Origin: Madurella fahalii
Taxonomy: Eukaryota; Ascomycota; Sordariomycetes; Sordariales
Assembly (NCBI GenBank): GCA_029876055.1
Contig: CM056874.1
Location: 744,001 to 808,000, forward strand
Direction of reading: 5' to 3'
Length of the DNA stretch: 64,000 bases
Positions 33,301-43,569 of the stretch are shown here, in pieces. The notes under the pieces are model-generated. The model had not been told where the DNA came from. It saw only the letters and a list, made by a program, of their open reading frames with translations, and searched no databases. Every line of letters begins with the position of its first letter. Within the stretch, counting starts at the first letter, position 1. The translations under genes were made by a program, and so were the position numbers.

Positions 33301-34906
33301 TGACGGCTGTGGAAACGATGGTGATAGAGGCGCGTTGACCCTAGCTTTCGCAGAGATGCTGGTCGATGATGGAAGCGCATCCGATTACATCAACCTCCTT
33401 GATCGTCTCGTCGAGGACTGCGACCGCATTTTCGAGAACACCGATCCCCTCGCAAGCTTGCTAAACCTGCAGAATTCCGTGTATAGCTCCCTCAATGCAA
33501 GCAGTCGGAGCTTGAAATCGCAAACAGGATCAATGACATCAAATACATCGTCCCTTCGGAGGAAGTTTGGCTTCGACACGCTGTTACGTCAAAACAGCAG
33601 GGCCGAAACAGAGCGGCCCTCGGTGTGGCGCACCTTGAGCAAGCACAGCAGAACCCCCGGTTCTGGGGACGGTGGGAGTCTCTCGAAAGCCAGCAGGTCG
33701 AAGTCGGTGGACATGGGAGCAAATTACACACTTCCAAACAGGCTGCGCCGGCCAGGGTCTCGCGATCGGCCTCCCGTTGCTGGCGCCTTTGACGATATCC
33801 AGCATCGACCGGTCAGCTCTCACCGGCTGCTAGAGACTATCGGCGAGCCCGAAATGGGCGAGCCTCCGGATCCCAAGCCGTTCAAGAAGAAACGCCGCAG
33901 TTCACTATCCGACCTCAAGTCTCTCATGGCGGCAGCAAGTCTGGAAGACGAAGACGAGCCGCCGCTTATGCCCCTCCGTCTTAACAAGCAGCAAACTGCC
34001 GAGAAGTTTAATTCGGCTCCCCGAACGCCATCCCCGTCCAAGATACCAGTCAGCCCGCAATCTCAGTGCCAACTACAGCCTCTACGCACCTCTAGACAGA
34101 GCGAGAACTCGGGAGATCCACTTGAGCAATCCGCTGCCGAATCTACGGATAGTGATAAGCCGACGCAGAATAGGACACGCGCTAAGACAATCACGATCTC
34201 TCAGATCCCGACACTCAAGCCGACGTCCCGCATCCCCGCTCCTCCCTCGCCCGAATCAGCCATCCGCCCATCCACCAGCCCCGGAAAGCCCCCCGGAACC
34301 AGCCAGAAGCTCCGCCTCCAGTCGCCGCAAAAGCTGCGCGAGCGGCTCCAGACCGAAAAGAAAGCCGTCGACGAAGTGGACGCGTCGCTCAGGACGGAGC
34401 TCTCGCGTATCTCGGAGGACATGGCGCGGGTGAACTCGTCGCTCCCGCGCTCGGCGACGTCGGACATCCGGCGGCTCTCGGCGGCGGTCAAGGCGCTCGA
34501 GGACCGCGTGCCGCAGGCGGTGCAGGAGCTGCAGGAGCGGCACGCCGTCATGCAGCGCGACCTCGAGGCCACGCTCAAGGCGACCGAGGCCAAGGTCAAG
34601 GCCATCGACCAGCTGTACAAGGAGGCCACGGCCGAGAACGAGCTGCTGTACGAGAAGTTCAACTCGGAGCTGGGCAAGATCGTCCGCGCGCTCAAGGGGA
34701 AGGGCCGCGAGGATAAGGAGGAGCTCATGAGCAAGCTCAAGGAGGCCGGCGAGGAGACGGTCAGGGTGAAGAAGGAGAATGCGAGGCTGAAGAGGGAGAT
34801 GGTCAGTCTGAGGATGCTGTTGAAGGGAGCCACGGCGACGGCGACGGCGACGGCGATGACGGCGGCTACAAATGGTGGCGGTGCTGGGAGCGGAGAAGGG
34901 AACTGA
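30302..34906 (+). CDS. bud3: RhoGEF with DH domain, BUD3-like (septation)
   Basis: Guanine nucleotide exchange factor for a Rho GTPase. In filamentous ascomycetes the BUD3 protein acts on Rho4 at septation sites. A single exon encodes 1534 residues. The N-terminal region (LYYASDPLLGHLPVLIFHG) looks like the conserved BUD3 head. The DH domain spans roughly 250-460: it starts at VELRMKMGELVDTEERYVLKL and contains the signature helix LLIEPVQRLPRYSLFIDQI. A conserved alpha-helical region follows to about 1080. The remainder is low-complexity, Ser/Pro/Arg-rich and presumably phosphorylated, ending in a coiled coil (about 1350-1500) and an Ala/Thr/Gly-rich tail with a GCGACG-type repeat near 34832-34860. 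DH-domain assignment is firm; the BUD3 name rests on length and N-terminal pattern. Confidence 0.8.
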   Translation: MVRVTEELALSPEHVTLYYASDPLLGHLPVLIFHGPSTTANYTLNSSRIQIHIYSPAGYQSFPRITVSPNSPFYSVVQHLPREFQGDEICRGLAFGLYKYFSELPEVVKNHLKNQYPTTGARRPGSAPSLFGEQHAADLAKAAVQAENTAEVIGILEYALRTQHINNVDLDLVLPPGSVVPLDNADLEDVPDDEDDILDPTLRQYGGYTPFVKLFGEPVFVPTSKLRRAPSRPTSLNRTKSFSKNQKVELRMKMGELVDTEERYVLKLNELVNRIANEFRQNAKQRPAGSTSPSEEDLEKLFPKSADSILEVNSAFMEELRRVMDDTEEEALRDMELPFGATRMGGSSKAKDASGVLAMARIFLEWFPKFTDCYQDYIRASQNFPQLLNSFLDQQSSFRQRVAQTGEQTVRSLLIEPVQRLPRYSLFIDQIVACLPITHPALQLLLRARDIITNICSMDDPMPDKPHVTNRLRAMVECWPLDLEPQGRLMLAADFVELAAPYVSCTQNSEIPDRPGILLLFSDCVVILQKKGNSALSGRDFLREIDKPSPAGLLASMTNVAGGPGTWEFAFTGWHNLADVRFTESQDGRLIWMTSTQEMRGAHAAEYFTSKAITSRCFLLQDAYEGKATKWGEDVVKARIEGRFAEKEREDPTWTLRTVRMPDNNFGLHAAVFQEGATQLIEGRREPAPIRVVLDNDKGTKGAPVGHYGVEIVVEVRSGDMRKITMNTLGLNGKKFTDDIALEDFLPTLSRRIIQLLSTQFSVANIRLVPALVSYYTKVLRALNIASKIEKNTKSFLSSSPVKMLSNLLVGNAASSSTTSVDNVVVTGSRHKRARSNSQRDLTVVIGSLKDRDIPRLTVEEEPPENPLVRLEQTFTGYVANMQARKGYFIGRTLLNRSMADELSVNDLYNRLIEFPFDLEAASELGTEVIFAAFEKFIRIAWREQIGPVMTMQALEALQVRASKKVPGEFADFVRFIFSDMAPQNRRAFTALIKLLADLLDGCGNDGDRGALTLAFAEMLVDDGSASDYINLLDRLVEDCDRIFENTDPLASLLNLQNSVYSSLNASSRSLKSQTGSMTSNTSSLRRKFGFDTLLRQNSRAETERPSVWRTLSKHSRTPGSGDGGSLSKASRSKSVDMGANYTLPNRLRRPGSRDRPPVAGAFDDIQHRPVSSHRLLETIGEPEMGEPPDPKPFKKKRRSSLSDLKSLMAAASLEDEDEPPLMPLRLNKQQTAEKFNSAPRTPSPSKIPVSPQSQCQLQPLRTSRQSENSGDPLEQSAAESTDSDKPTQNRTRAKTITISQIPTLKPTSRIPAPPSPESAIRPSTSPGKPPGTSQKLRLQSPQKLRERLQTEKKAVDEVDASLRTELSRISEDMARVNSSLPRSATSDIRRLSAAVKALEDRVPQAVQELQERHAVMQRDLEATLKATEAKVKAIDQLYKEATAENELLYEKFNSELGKIVRALKGKGREDKEELMSKLKEAGEETVRVKKENARLKREMVSLRMLLKGATATATATAMTAATNGGGAGSGEGN

Positions 34907-35358
34907 AGGTCCTGCTTTTTCAGCTGTGGTGGTTTGTGTGGGTGGGTGATTATATCCTGTGTTCTCTTCTGCGCGGCGGTAGAGCGGATTTCTTCTTCCC
35001 TCTTCTTCTCGTATATACAAAAGGTGGGGCGTTCTGTTCAAGGCGTTAGAGAGGGGTTTGGTTCTAGCACGGGGTTTGTTGGACTTTTACGTACGGGCCG
35101 TTGGGGTCTGTGCTGTGTTTTGACGATGGCTTGCTCTACGACAAAGGATGGGGCCGGCCGATGTATGATATGATGCCGGGATTTCCCAAGCTTTTTATGT
35201 TTTTATTTAGCGCGCGGTAGGTATTGTGCAGAACACGCATAGCAAGCAGGTAGTTGGGAATTGCTGAAGATGGTTTGCAAACTACTCGTCTCGATTCTCT
35301 TATGAATGGGTATCATCGTGGAAATTTATAGAAGAGTGAAAAGGCACGGTCAAAAAGG
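34907..35358. other. Convergent 3' spacer, RhoGEF / Rev7
   Basis: A 452-bp tail-to-tail spacer with both 3' UTRs; T-rich near 35191-35210. No gene is seen. Confidence 0.5.
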
Positions 35359-36422
35359 CTACGTCGACAACTGACTTGCTCTTCTGCCGCCCTGCATCAT
35401 GCTCATTAACACGTCCTTTGCCTTGCCCTCCTCCACCCAGCACTCAAAAAATAGCGGTCCTGCCTCCACTGACCGTATCGGCCGTGTCTTTACCCCGCCT
35501 ATATCATCCCCGGCTTGGTCCTTGGATTTGCTCGCGGGCTGGAGGTTCGGCTCTGACGGGATCCACGGCTGTGGGTGCTGTTCCAAGGTCATTATTATTC
35601 AACGTTAGCAAAGCTGACCAAACGATGCAAAGCGTAACCAACAGCGGGGAAGGGGGGGGGGGGGGTTTGGTTGATTGGGTTTTGAGAATTACGAACCCCG
35701 ATAGGCGCCCTCCCCTCCTCGTCCAACTCCACCGCCACGGTGAAGGTGCACCCGTCCGGCAGCCGGGCCATGCGCTCTGCGACAGACGCCATCCGCCGCA
35801 GCGCGCCGCGGAGCTGCTCGTCGAGGTCCGGCCAGCGGAGGGCGTCGCTGTCGGCGAGCAGCAGCGTGTCGCGCGTCTCTTCGGTGCGGGACTCCTTCGC
35901 TAGCACCCGCGAGAAGTCGCGCATGGCCCGGGAGGTGGTGGCGGCTGTTGGGAGGTTGCTGCTAGTGCTATTGCTGTCGGGCCAAGTGGGGAAGCGGGAC
36001 GTGTCGATCAGCCAGCGTTCGAGGACCGAGCCTGGGCGGAGGGAGTGCTTGGGGCTTTGAGAAGGGGTTTGGGATTGGGGATTGGATTTGGGGGGAGGGG
36101 GGAAAGGGCGGTTGAAGGGCGAATGGATCACTATCGCGATGCGCGAGACATGGCCGGTAGACAGCTGGGCGGCGACCGCGTCGACGGCATCGCTGACCCA
36201 CCCGCACACTTTGGGATGGCGGTTCTGGTGCACGGGGAGATTGTAGGCTCTAGTGGAGAGGAAGGTGGCTGGCGGGTAGATATTGCGGTAGTAGAGAATG
36301 TTGTGGATTGCGACAGCGAGAAAGGAGCTGAAGGAGCTGAGGAGCTCGTGGGATTGGTCGAGGGGAAGGGAAGAAGAGTCGGGGTTAGGGGATGGTTGGG
36401 GTGGAGGGGACGGAGGGGACAT
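35359..36422 (-). CDS. rev7: Rev7/MAD2B-type HORMA protein (DNA polymerase zeta accessory subunit)
   Basis: HORMA-domain adaptor that binds Rev3 and supports translesion synthesis. Exons 35697-36422... joined to 35359-35577 across a 119-bp intron give 314 residues. The N-terminal HORMA block is clear: LLSSFSSFLAVAIHNILYYR followed by IYPPATF and the segment HPKVCGWVSDAVDAVAAQL. The second exon begins PQPWIPSEP and carries the RSVEAGPLFFECWVEE strand near the C-terminus, typical for fungal Rev7. The start at 36420-36422 is preferred because an upstream in-frame ATG would translate a run of 20 A (36469-36488) into poly-Phe. A Pro/Ser-rich insert (about residues 108-130) is longer than in yeast. 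The intron contains a run of 14 G (35652-35665). Divergent from the Kap114 gene. Confidence 0.85.
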
Positions 36423-37054
36423 TGTCGGCGTCCTCTTGGTTTTTTCTCCGATCCAGGAATAAGAAAGGAAAAAAAAAAAAAAAAAAAAGGGGGAAGAAAA
36501 AGCAAGAAAAGGTGCAAAATTGGACACGCAGCCAATGATTCAAGGTTGACGTATCGGTCAATGCTCCGTGCAGCGGATTGCGTTGAACTGACCGAAAGGC
36601 CTAAACCCCTGCAGCAGCAAGTGGAAAACGCGGGGTTCTTGAAGACGCGCGACAAAGCACCAGCTCCTGCAACACCAAAGCATGTGACTTCATTTTCCGG
36701 GCCTGGCTACAGTAAAGAGAGCGGCGGCGGCGATCTGCATTGCCCGGCATAAGCTTATTTATGTCCACTAATCCCCACCCAGACAACCGTCGCCGACGGC
36801 GCGTCTCAGACCCGACCCGCCCCGCGGTCGGACTCCACATGTTGATCGAACAAATTCCGCCCCGCATCACCGCTATTCCGCCATTTGGACGAGACAAACA
36901 AACAAAACAACCGCGTCCCCGGGTCCGAGTCCAGAGCCTCTTGTCCGGAACAAGTCGATTTGCTGGCTCGAACTGCTCTCCCAAGAAACTGATAACCACA
37001 GAAAAAGGAAAAACAAAACAAAACAAAACAAAACAAACCGAACGGTCGGCCAAG
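36423..37054. promoter_or_regulatory. Divergent promoter region of Rev7 and Kap114 genes
   Basis: A 632-bp spacer between divergent genes. It holds a run of 20 A (36469-36488) just upstream of the Rev7 start and an AAAAC repeat just upstream of the Kap114 start. No other gene is supported. Confidence 0.5.
37010..37038. repeat. AAAAC pentanucleotide repeat in the Kap114 leader
   Basis: Five AAAAC units plus AAAC, ending 16 bp before the start codon at 37055. An A-rich unstructured leader favours ribosome scanning, but the repeat may be neutral. Confidence 0.8.
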
Positions 37055-40000
37055 ATGGATGAGCACTTGGTACGGCTGCTCGCCAACACGCAGGACAAAA
37101 ACGAGGGTCCCCGGAAGCAGGCCGAGCTCGATCTCCTGCATGCTCAGACGAACCCCGAATTCCCCTTGTCCCTGGCTCGCATCGGCGTGCACACGGCTGC
37201 TCCCGTCGAGATCCGGCAGTCTGCATTGACATACCTCCGCAAGTTTATCGAGAAGAACTGGGGCCCAGATGACAGCGGTGTCGCTCACATCCCCATCCCC
37301 GAGGCGACAAAGGACCAACTCCGCAATGTGATTCTAGAGCTAGTGCTGAGCCCTGAAGATGAGCGGAAGGTCAAGGTTGCAGCCAGGTGAGCTTTCTCTG
37401 CCAGAACGACTGGTTCGGGGAGCTGACCATTCCCCAACCCCAACCCCCCCTACAGCTATGTCATTTCCAAGATTGCCATGGCCGACTTCCCCGAAAACTG
37501 GCCTGCTCTCCTTCCCTCCGTACTCGGTGTTATGCCCGCCGGGACCGATGCCCAGCTCCACGGTGCGCTCCGGATCCTGCAAGACCTTGTCGAGGAGAGC
37601 CTGACCGACGAGCAATTCTTCGGCCTGGCCAGAGACATCATCAAGGCCTGCTACGATGTGGCACTAAACGAGAACCGCAAGCAGACCCACCGCAGCTTGG
37701 CCGTGCTGGTCTTCCGGAGCTGCTTTGACCTTATGGACATTGTCAAGGAAGATCACAAGAGGGAGGTAAAGACGTTTGCCGAGGAAGTCCTTAGCGGATG
37801 GCTGCCCTTCCTGGAGCAGGTCATCAAGTCGGGCCTCCCGCCCCTCGGCGACTCGGGCTCGCAACCCGAGAGCTGGTATGGGCCGGTTGCGCTGAAGGAT
37901 CAGGCCGTCAAGACGCTGATCAAGGTCCGGAGCGTGTTCCCCTCCCTCCTCCTACCCCAGAGCACCGCCTTGTTCACAGCCACCTGGGAGGAGCTTGCGA
38001 GGCTGGCCCCGTCGTACCAGGCCCTATTCATTGATTCTGACGCGCAGAGCCGGTTGGAGGATATCGACGGCCTTCCCTTCACCCTAGACTTCCTGGTTCT
38101 AGACCTTCTCGATTTCCTCAACCAGTGCATGCGTGCCCCACCTGTGCAGAAGCAACTCGACGCTGATATTACGGCCCGCGGTGCCGTCCACGATACTCCG
38201 TGGGTACTAGACCTCATGAAGCTGCTCGTCTCGTTTTCGCAGGTCACTCAGGAAGAGGAAGGGTTATGGGACATAGATGTCTCCCTCTACCTCTCCGAAG
38301 AGACCTCCGTGTCGTCCAACTACACCGCCAGGACCGCCTGCGGTGATCTCCTGATCAGACTCGGGGAGTGGCTGGATCAACGTGCGCTGGAGGGTCTGTT
38401 TGCTTATACCAAGACGCTCTTTGCCGGAGAGGGTGGAAGCTGGCAGAAGCAAGAAGCGGCCCTTTACCTCTTCAACGCTGTTCTGAACGACTTCAAGGAC
38501 ATGGATAAACCTGTAGCCCCCGAGATTGCGAATGCCTACCTCGAGCTGGTCAATTATTGCATCAATCGGCCGGAGGAATCGATGCTGCGCGCCCGCGGTT
38601 ATCTCGTTGCCGGCGCCCTGGCCGAGAGCTACCAACCGGCTACCGGCCTGCTTGACAACGTCATCAACGCTATGACGAGAGACGAGTCCGAACTTGTGCA
38701 GGTCTCCTGCGTCAAGGCGGTCGAGGGCTTCATCAAGGGTGGGGTCCCGGTCGATCGGCAGGTTCCCATCATTCTGGCTATCCAGCGCTTCTTGGAGGCC
38801 AAGGACCTCAGCGAGCTCGAAGACGCCGATGACCTCCTCGTCACGCTGCTCGAGACCCTCCGCGCCGCCATCAGTATGGACATCCGCATTGCCATCCAGC
38901 CGGACAGCAAGGCGGTCGACCTCCTCTTCCTGATCGCCAAGCACGGCGCCGCCAACTTCCAAGTAACCATGATCGTCTGCGAGACCTTTGAGGATATTGC
39001 CAAGACTTTCAACGACATGAAGGACCCTTCGCTGTATACAGCCCTCTGCACCAAGGTTCTGCCATCCATCACCGGGACATTCGATGTTGCCAACCTCACT
39101 CAGGACGACCCCTTGGTTACGGTTTGTGTTTTTGCCTTGTAGTACCAAGCATGGCCCGTGCTGACCATATGTTGTAGTTGGCCGCCGACCTGTTGTCTCT
39201 CCTCGTCCAGTACGGCTCCGAACCGCTCCCAGCCGGTTTCGTAGCCAGCACACTCCCAAAGGTCAGCCGCCTTTTGATGAACTCGACCGAAGGCGAGATT
39301 CTGCGCCCCTCTGCCGAGGCCGTCAAATACATGCTCATGCATGACCATCACCAAGTATTCGGCTGGAACGATAACGAAGGGCGATCCGGACTCGAGGTTT
39401 GCCTCCGGATCATCGACCGTCTCCTCAGCTGGGAGATTGAAGACAATGCTGCCTCGGAAGTCGGCGGCTTGGCAGCCGAGCTGGTTGAGAAGGCTGGACA
39501 AGAGAGGCTTGGTCCTTTCTTACCGCAGCTTCTCCAAGCTGTCGCCAGCCGCCTGGATACGGCTCAGGCAGCGCCCTTTATCCAGTCCCTTATCCTGGTC
39601 TTTGCCCGTCTCTCCCTCGTCGGTGCTCAGGATGTCGTCAACTTCCTGAGCGACATCGAGATCAATGGGCAGGTGGGGCTGCAGGTTGTACTAAGCAAAT
39701 GGCTCGAGAACTCGATCAACTTTGCGGGCTACGATGAGATCCGACAGAAGTAGGTTTGCGAAGACACTACTTGACGTCTGATGAGTTGCTGACCCGCCTA
39801 GTGTCATTGCCCTCTCCAAGCTCTACTCGCTGAACGACCCCCGCCTCGCCCAGACTAACGTCAAGGGCGACCTAATCGTCACGAACAATGACAGGATCAT
39901 GACCAGGTCGAGGGCGAAGTTAAGTAAGTCTATCCATGATCAAGAATGTCCAAGTCACCCGCAGCTAAAAGTACTCTAGACCCCGACCAATACACCGTCA

Positions 40001-40368
40001 TTCCGTCACCCCTGAAGATCCTCAAGGTACTAATCGAGGAGTTGCTCTCCGCATCGGGCGTCCAGGCCGCCGCCAACGTGGCAGCGGCAGCAGCCAACGA
40101 GTTCGCCGACGCCGACGAGGACGACGGGGACGAGGGCTGGGAGGACGACCCCGGCGATACGCTCGACCTGTCGCTCGGCAGCACCAAGGCAGACCTGATG
40201 GGCTGGATCGAGGGCGGCAGCTCCCGCCAGCGCGACGACGAGACGCAAGCCTACCTGACCGACTTCTTCATCCGCGCGGCCCGCGAGAACATCGCAGGCT
40301 TCCAGCAGTGGTTCGCTATGCTAACGGAGGACGAGAAGGCCAAGCTGCACGAGCTCGCGCAGCAATAG
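37055..40368 (+). CDS. kap114: Importin-9/Kap114-type karyopherin beta
   Basis: Nuclear import receptor made of HEAT repeats. In yeast Kap114 imports TBP and histones H2A-H2B. Five exons (37055-37386, 37456-39121, 39178-39749, 39802-39923, 39980-40368; introns 52-69 bp) encode 1026 residues, the usual importin-9 length. The importin-beta N-terminal domain is visible: EIRQSALTYLRKFIEKNWG. Near the C-terminus an acidic loop (DADEDDGDEGWEDDPGD) matches the acidic insertion known in Kap114/importin-9, important for histone binding and release. The C-terminal HEAT segment (YLTDFFIRAARENIAGFQQW) follows. Each splice junction keeps frame. The name follows the overall domain pattern and the acidic loop. 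Other karyopherins of similar size lack this combination. Confidence 0.88.
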
Positions 40369-41259
40369 ACGGGCCTGTCGGGGGGAACGTCGGGGTTGTG
40401 CTGACTATTAGCATCGATGTAGGTTATGCTAAAGAGGTTGTTAAGGAGGGTTGACAGTTGGTATAGTGCGGCGGGTGAGCCGGCAGTTATAGGCGTGCCG
40501 TCCGTTGCGGGAGAATGAAGCGGTGTGGTATCCTAGCGGGCCCCGAACAAGACGGGGTTGGTGGTTTCTACGTAATGTTGGTCATGAGGGGACGGTGTAG
40601 CTGACAAGGAACATCGGACAGTCGCCGGGGGGGGGGGGGGGGGGGAATCAGACCAACCTTGAAACAAACACAAAAGCGTATATACGGTACCGATATATTG
40701 TCGGGCAGGGGGTTCGGGCGAAAATAGCGACAGGAAAGCGGATGTCTAAACATGGGCTCTACTGTGATTAGCGCGGCGAGGTGTTAGGCTGCAGATCGTG
40801 CGATAATGCGTGGTAGAGGCCATAAATATATTCAGAACAGAGAATTGATATTAAGCGTACCTTGTATCGTTTTAGGCGATGCGGTTGCCCCAAGGTCAGT
40901 GCTAGAGGTCAATAAAACACACTCAGATATTACGCTTTCTTGGGACGAGGAGAACGAAGACACTTGGAATAGTAGTAAAACACCAGGTTTGAACCGTATT
41001 AATAAACCGTTTCATTCCGATCTCATGCTAGACGTTCGTTTGTGATCATGAAGCAGTATAATACCCCATCGTACAATAGCCACCTGCAATCTCCACTCTT
41101 CTTTCCATCATATCACCTTACAAGGATCTCCGTTCTTTGAAACCACCCGTTTCCTTCTCTTTTCCCCGCAAACCTCAAGCAACTCACGCCTCTTCTCCTT
41201 GGTCAGTCCATCGACCGTGCCACACTCGACCGCCATCAAGACCAAAAATACACACACAA
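40369..41259. other. Convergent 3' spacer, Kap114 / PI31
   Basis: An 891-bp tail-to-tail spacer with no supported gene. It contains a run of 19 G (40627-40645) and AT-rich stretches around 40960-41040 that could hold polyadenylation signals for both neighbours. Confidence 0.5.
40627..40645. repeat. Run of 19 G
   Basis: Homopolymer in the Kap114/PI31 spacer. Length may be uncertain in the assembly. Confidence 0.85.
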
Positions 41260-42601
41260 TCAAATGATATCCCCGCCACCGAACCCGCCAAACCCTCCGA
41301 ACCCACCCCCCCTACCGCCCCCCGACCGTCCCCCACCAAACCTAGGCTGGCCCCCAGGACCGAGCGGATCCCACCTCGCGCCGGGCGGGATCTGCCCGCC
41401 AAAGGTCTCGTCTCCGCCTCTGTTCCCGGGGCCCCGGAAAAGCGGGTCGTCAAACGTGGGATGCATGCCCCCGCCGCCAAAACCGCCGCCGAGTGGTCCG
41501 CCGCCGCCGCCGCCACCACCACCACCACCAGCGCCAGGGGGACGCCTCAACCCCTCCGGCCCGATCCCGCCGCCGCCAAACCCGCCCGTGAACGAGCCCC
41601 GGATGGGATCGTGCGGGCCCAGCCCCGCCGGGTAGAGATCGTCGTGCCCGAGCCCGCCGAACCCTCCCCGTCCGTTTCCCGGGAGGAGGGGCCCGCGCGG
41701 CGGCCGGTTGATGTCGTAGGGGTCCTCGAAGCCGGGCGGGGGGAAGTCGGCTGTGGGGATGGGGTTGTTCCGCGGCGCGGCGAGGGGGTCCGGGGCCGGG
41801 TAAGGGTTGGGCTGGGCCGGTTCTGGGAGGTGAGGGGGGAATTGTGGGGGGTTCTGCGGGGGTGGTTGTTGACGGCGGGATTCTTGTTCTTCTTGTTGTT
41901 GCTCGCTGTAGCCTTCTTTGTGGAGGGAGGGGAGGAGGCGTTGGACGAGGGAGATTTTGAGGAGCGTGGATAAGTCTTTTTGGAGGACAGTTATGTTAGT
42001 CGATCTGCGGGACGCGAGGGTAGAGTGAGGCAACGTACCTTTGATTCGCTCCTCAGAGATGAAGACGTTCTTGAGTTTCTGCGCGAGATCGCTCCGGTCT
42101 TCGGTACCGTCGGCCGTCATGGAGATGCGCAGCGGCAGCGCGGCAGACGAGATGTAGTCTCGGGCGGTGATGTCGAAGTGGGCGATGCGCTCGTCGCCGA
42201 TGGCCAGGCCACGAAGCTCGATCTTGGCGCCCATGCGGTCGATGCGGATGACAAACTGCATGGACGATTGCGTGTGGGCATACACGAAGCTGTGGGAGCT
42301 CAAGGACTTGTTCCATTGTGGAGGCAGACGGGGTGCGATGCGCGCGCATTCGGATTCTGGGTAACCGATCTGTTGTTAGCTTCGCTCTAGTGATACCGGG
42401 GGAGGAAGACGCACCAATCTTCTGGTCCTCGTTGAAGCCTAGCAGGCGAAAGCCGAGGTTAACCATGCAAGCGTGGGCAAATAGCGCGATGCAGTCAAGA
42501 GAGCTGCTGAGGTCTGAAGTGGTGTCGTCCTTTTCGTGGGTAGGCAGCGCGTTTGCCATGCCCTCTAGCACGGCGGCTGGACCGAGCGGGTCAGACGTCA
42601 T
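41260..42601 (-). CDS. Proteasome regulator PI31 (PSMF1)-like
   Basis: Binds the 20S proteasome; family members modulate activity and transport or assembly of proteasomes. Exons 42415-42601, 42039-42356 and 41260-41975, with introns of 58 and 63 bp, encode 406 residues. The N-terminal FP domain fold region is conserved (SSSLDCIALFAHACMVNLGFRLLG; HSFVYAHTQSSMQFVIRIDRMG), about residues 25-130. The second half is Pro-rich then Gly/Arg-rich, with PPPGFEDPYDINRP and GARWDPLGP, which match PI31 C-terminal repeats (family pattern R-x-DP-x-GP). A Gly run lies near 41500-41530. No HbYX tail is evident; the protein ends GGGDII. The low-complexity tail is strongly GC-biased, so spurious open frames occur opposite. 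Confidence 0.85.
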
Positions 42602-42982
42602 TGTTGTTCCGTTGCGACTGCGATGACTACACTGCGACGGCTAAACTGCGATGGCTAGACTGTGAAATCTAGATATCTCGATCTTCTAGCGAGAAGATTT
42701 GTATGTTTTTATGCGCAAAAGAGACTCGGGTGAGATGGAGACAAACAAAGCGCTGAAATAAATCGGCGTCATATTCATCGAGCTCTGGGGCGGAGAGGGG
42801 CTGCCTGGGACGATGCGGGGCAAGCTCAGTTCAGTTATGCACATCTGCGCGCGCAAACCCTGGCAGCTGGCAAGACAAGGGGGTCCCAGATCCTCGGGTC
42901 GCTCCCATGTCACGCTAACGCACTGCGGGGTAACCAACGCCGACGCGGATCCCCGAAACGAAAGTTCGTTGAAAAGCCCGAG
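42602..42982. promoter_or_regulatory. Divergent promoter region of PI31 and Dcc1-like genes
   Basis: A 381-bp head-to-head spacer. No distinctive element was recognised. Confidence 0.45.
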
Positions 42983-43569
42983 ATGGAAACAATGTCAAGT
43001 CAAGACAACGCTGGCATCCCTCTCTCTCACGCTGCCGACGGAACCGGCTATAAACTCCTGGAGCTACCGCCCGAGCTGCTCGAGCTCCTCGAAAGCCAAG
43101 ACCCTCCCACGTAAGTTCCATCCATTCCCCCCAGCCCCGCGGCATCCACCCGTGGCACCCTACCCCTCCAGCAGCTTTGCAGTATCCACCCACCCACCCA
43201 GCCACGCAACTTACCTTACATCCCTCTCACACTGACCGCGCTCACAGCCTAACCCTCCATCCCTCCCCCACCGCAGCCCTCCTCAAAGCCCCCTCGGGGG
43301 ACGGCAGCAGCAGCAGCAGCAAGACCTACTCGCTCCGACAGAAGAACACGTCCAACGCCCTCTACCTCCTGGCACCCGCAATCACGGCCGCCCCCACCAC
43401 AGATGACGAGGACGCGTCGATGCAGGGAGTAGGAGTCAGCGGGCTCCACGCCATTGCCACAGTCCACGAGACGATCGAGCTTATCCCGGAGGCGAGCGGC
43501 GGGGGCGAAGCAGCAGCCGCGCCGAAGGCACGAGGCAAGTGGCATGAGAAGTTTGGGAGGGGGCGGTAG
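42983..43569 (+). CDS. dcc1: Dcc1-like sister chromatid cohesion protein, short form
   Basis: Dcc1 is a subunit of the Ctf18-RFC clamp loader. Exons 42983-43110 and 43248-43569, with a 137-bp intron, encode 149 residues. The start is the first ATG; a second in-frame ATG three codons on (42992) is equally possible. The N-terminal pattern fits Dcc1: GYKLLELPPELLELLE followed by TLTLHPSPTAALLKAPSG and KTYSLRQKNTSNALYLLAP, which align with the yeast YKLIQLTPELL and WVLKQRKHSNTVLLM blocks. A poly-Ser run is encoded by AGC repeats (about 43303-43320). The frame ends at KWHEKFGRGR and a stop. Yeast Dcc1 has about 380 residues, so the C-terminal winged-helix part is missing here or lost in this lineage. 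No downstream exon was found by eye. Confidence 0.6.

Noticed and set aside
36423..36527. Longer Rev7 reading frame starting at 36527 with a poly-Phe segment
   Set aside because: The Phe run is a translation of the A/T homopolymer. The ATG at 36422 gives a normal HORMA protein.
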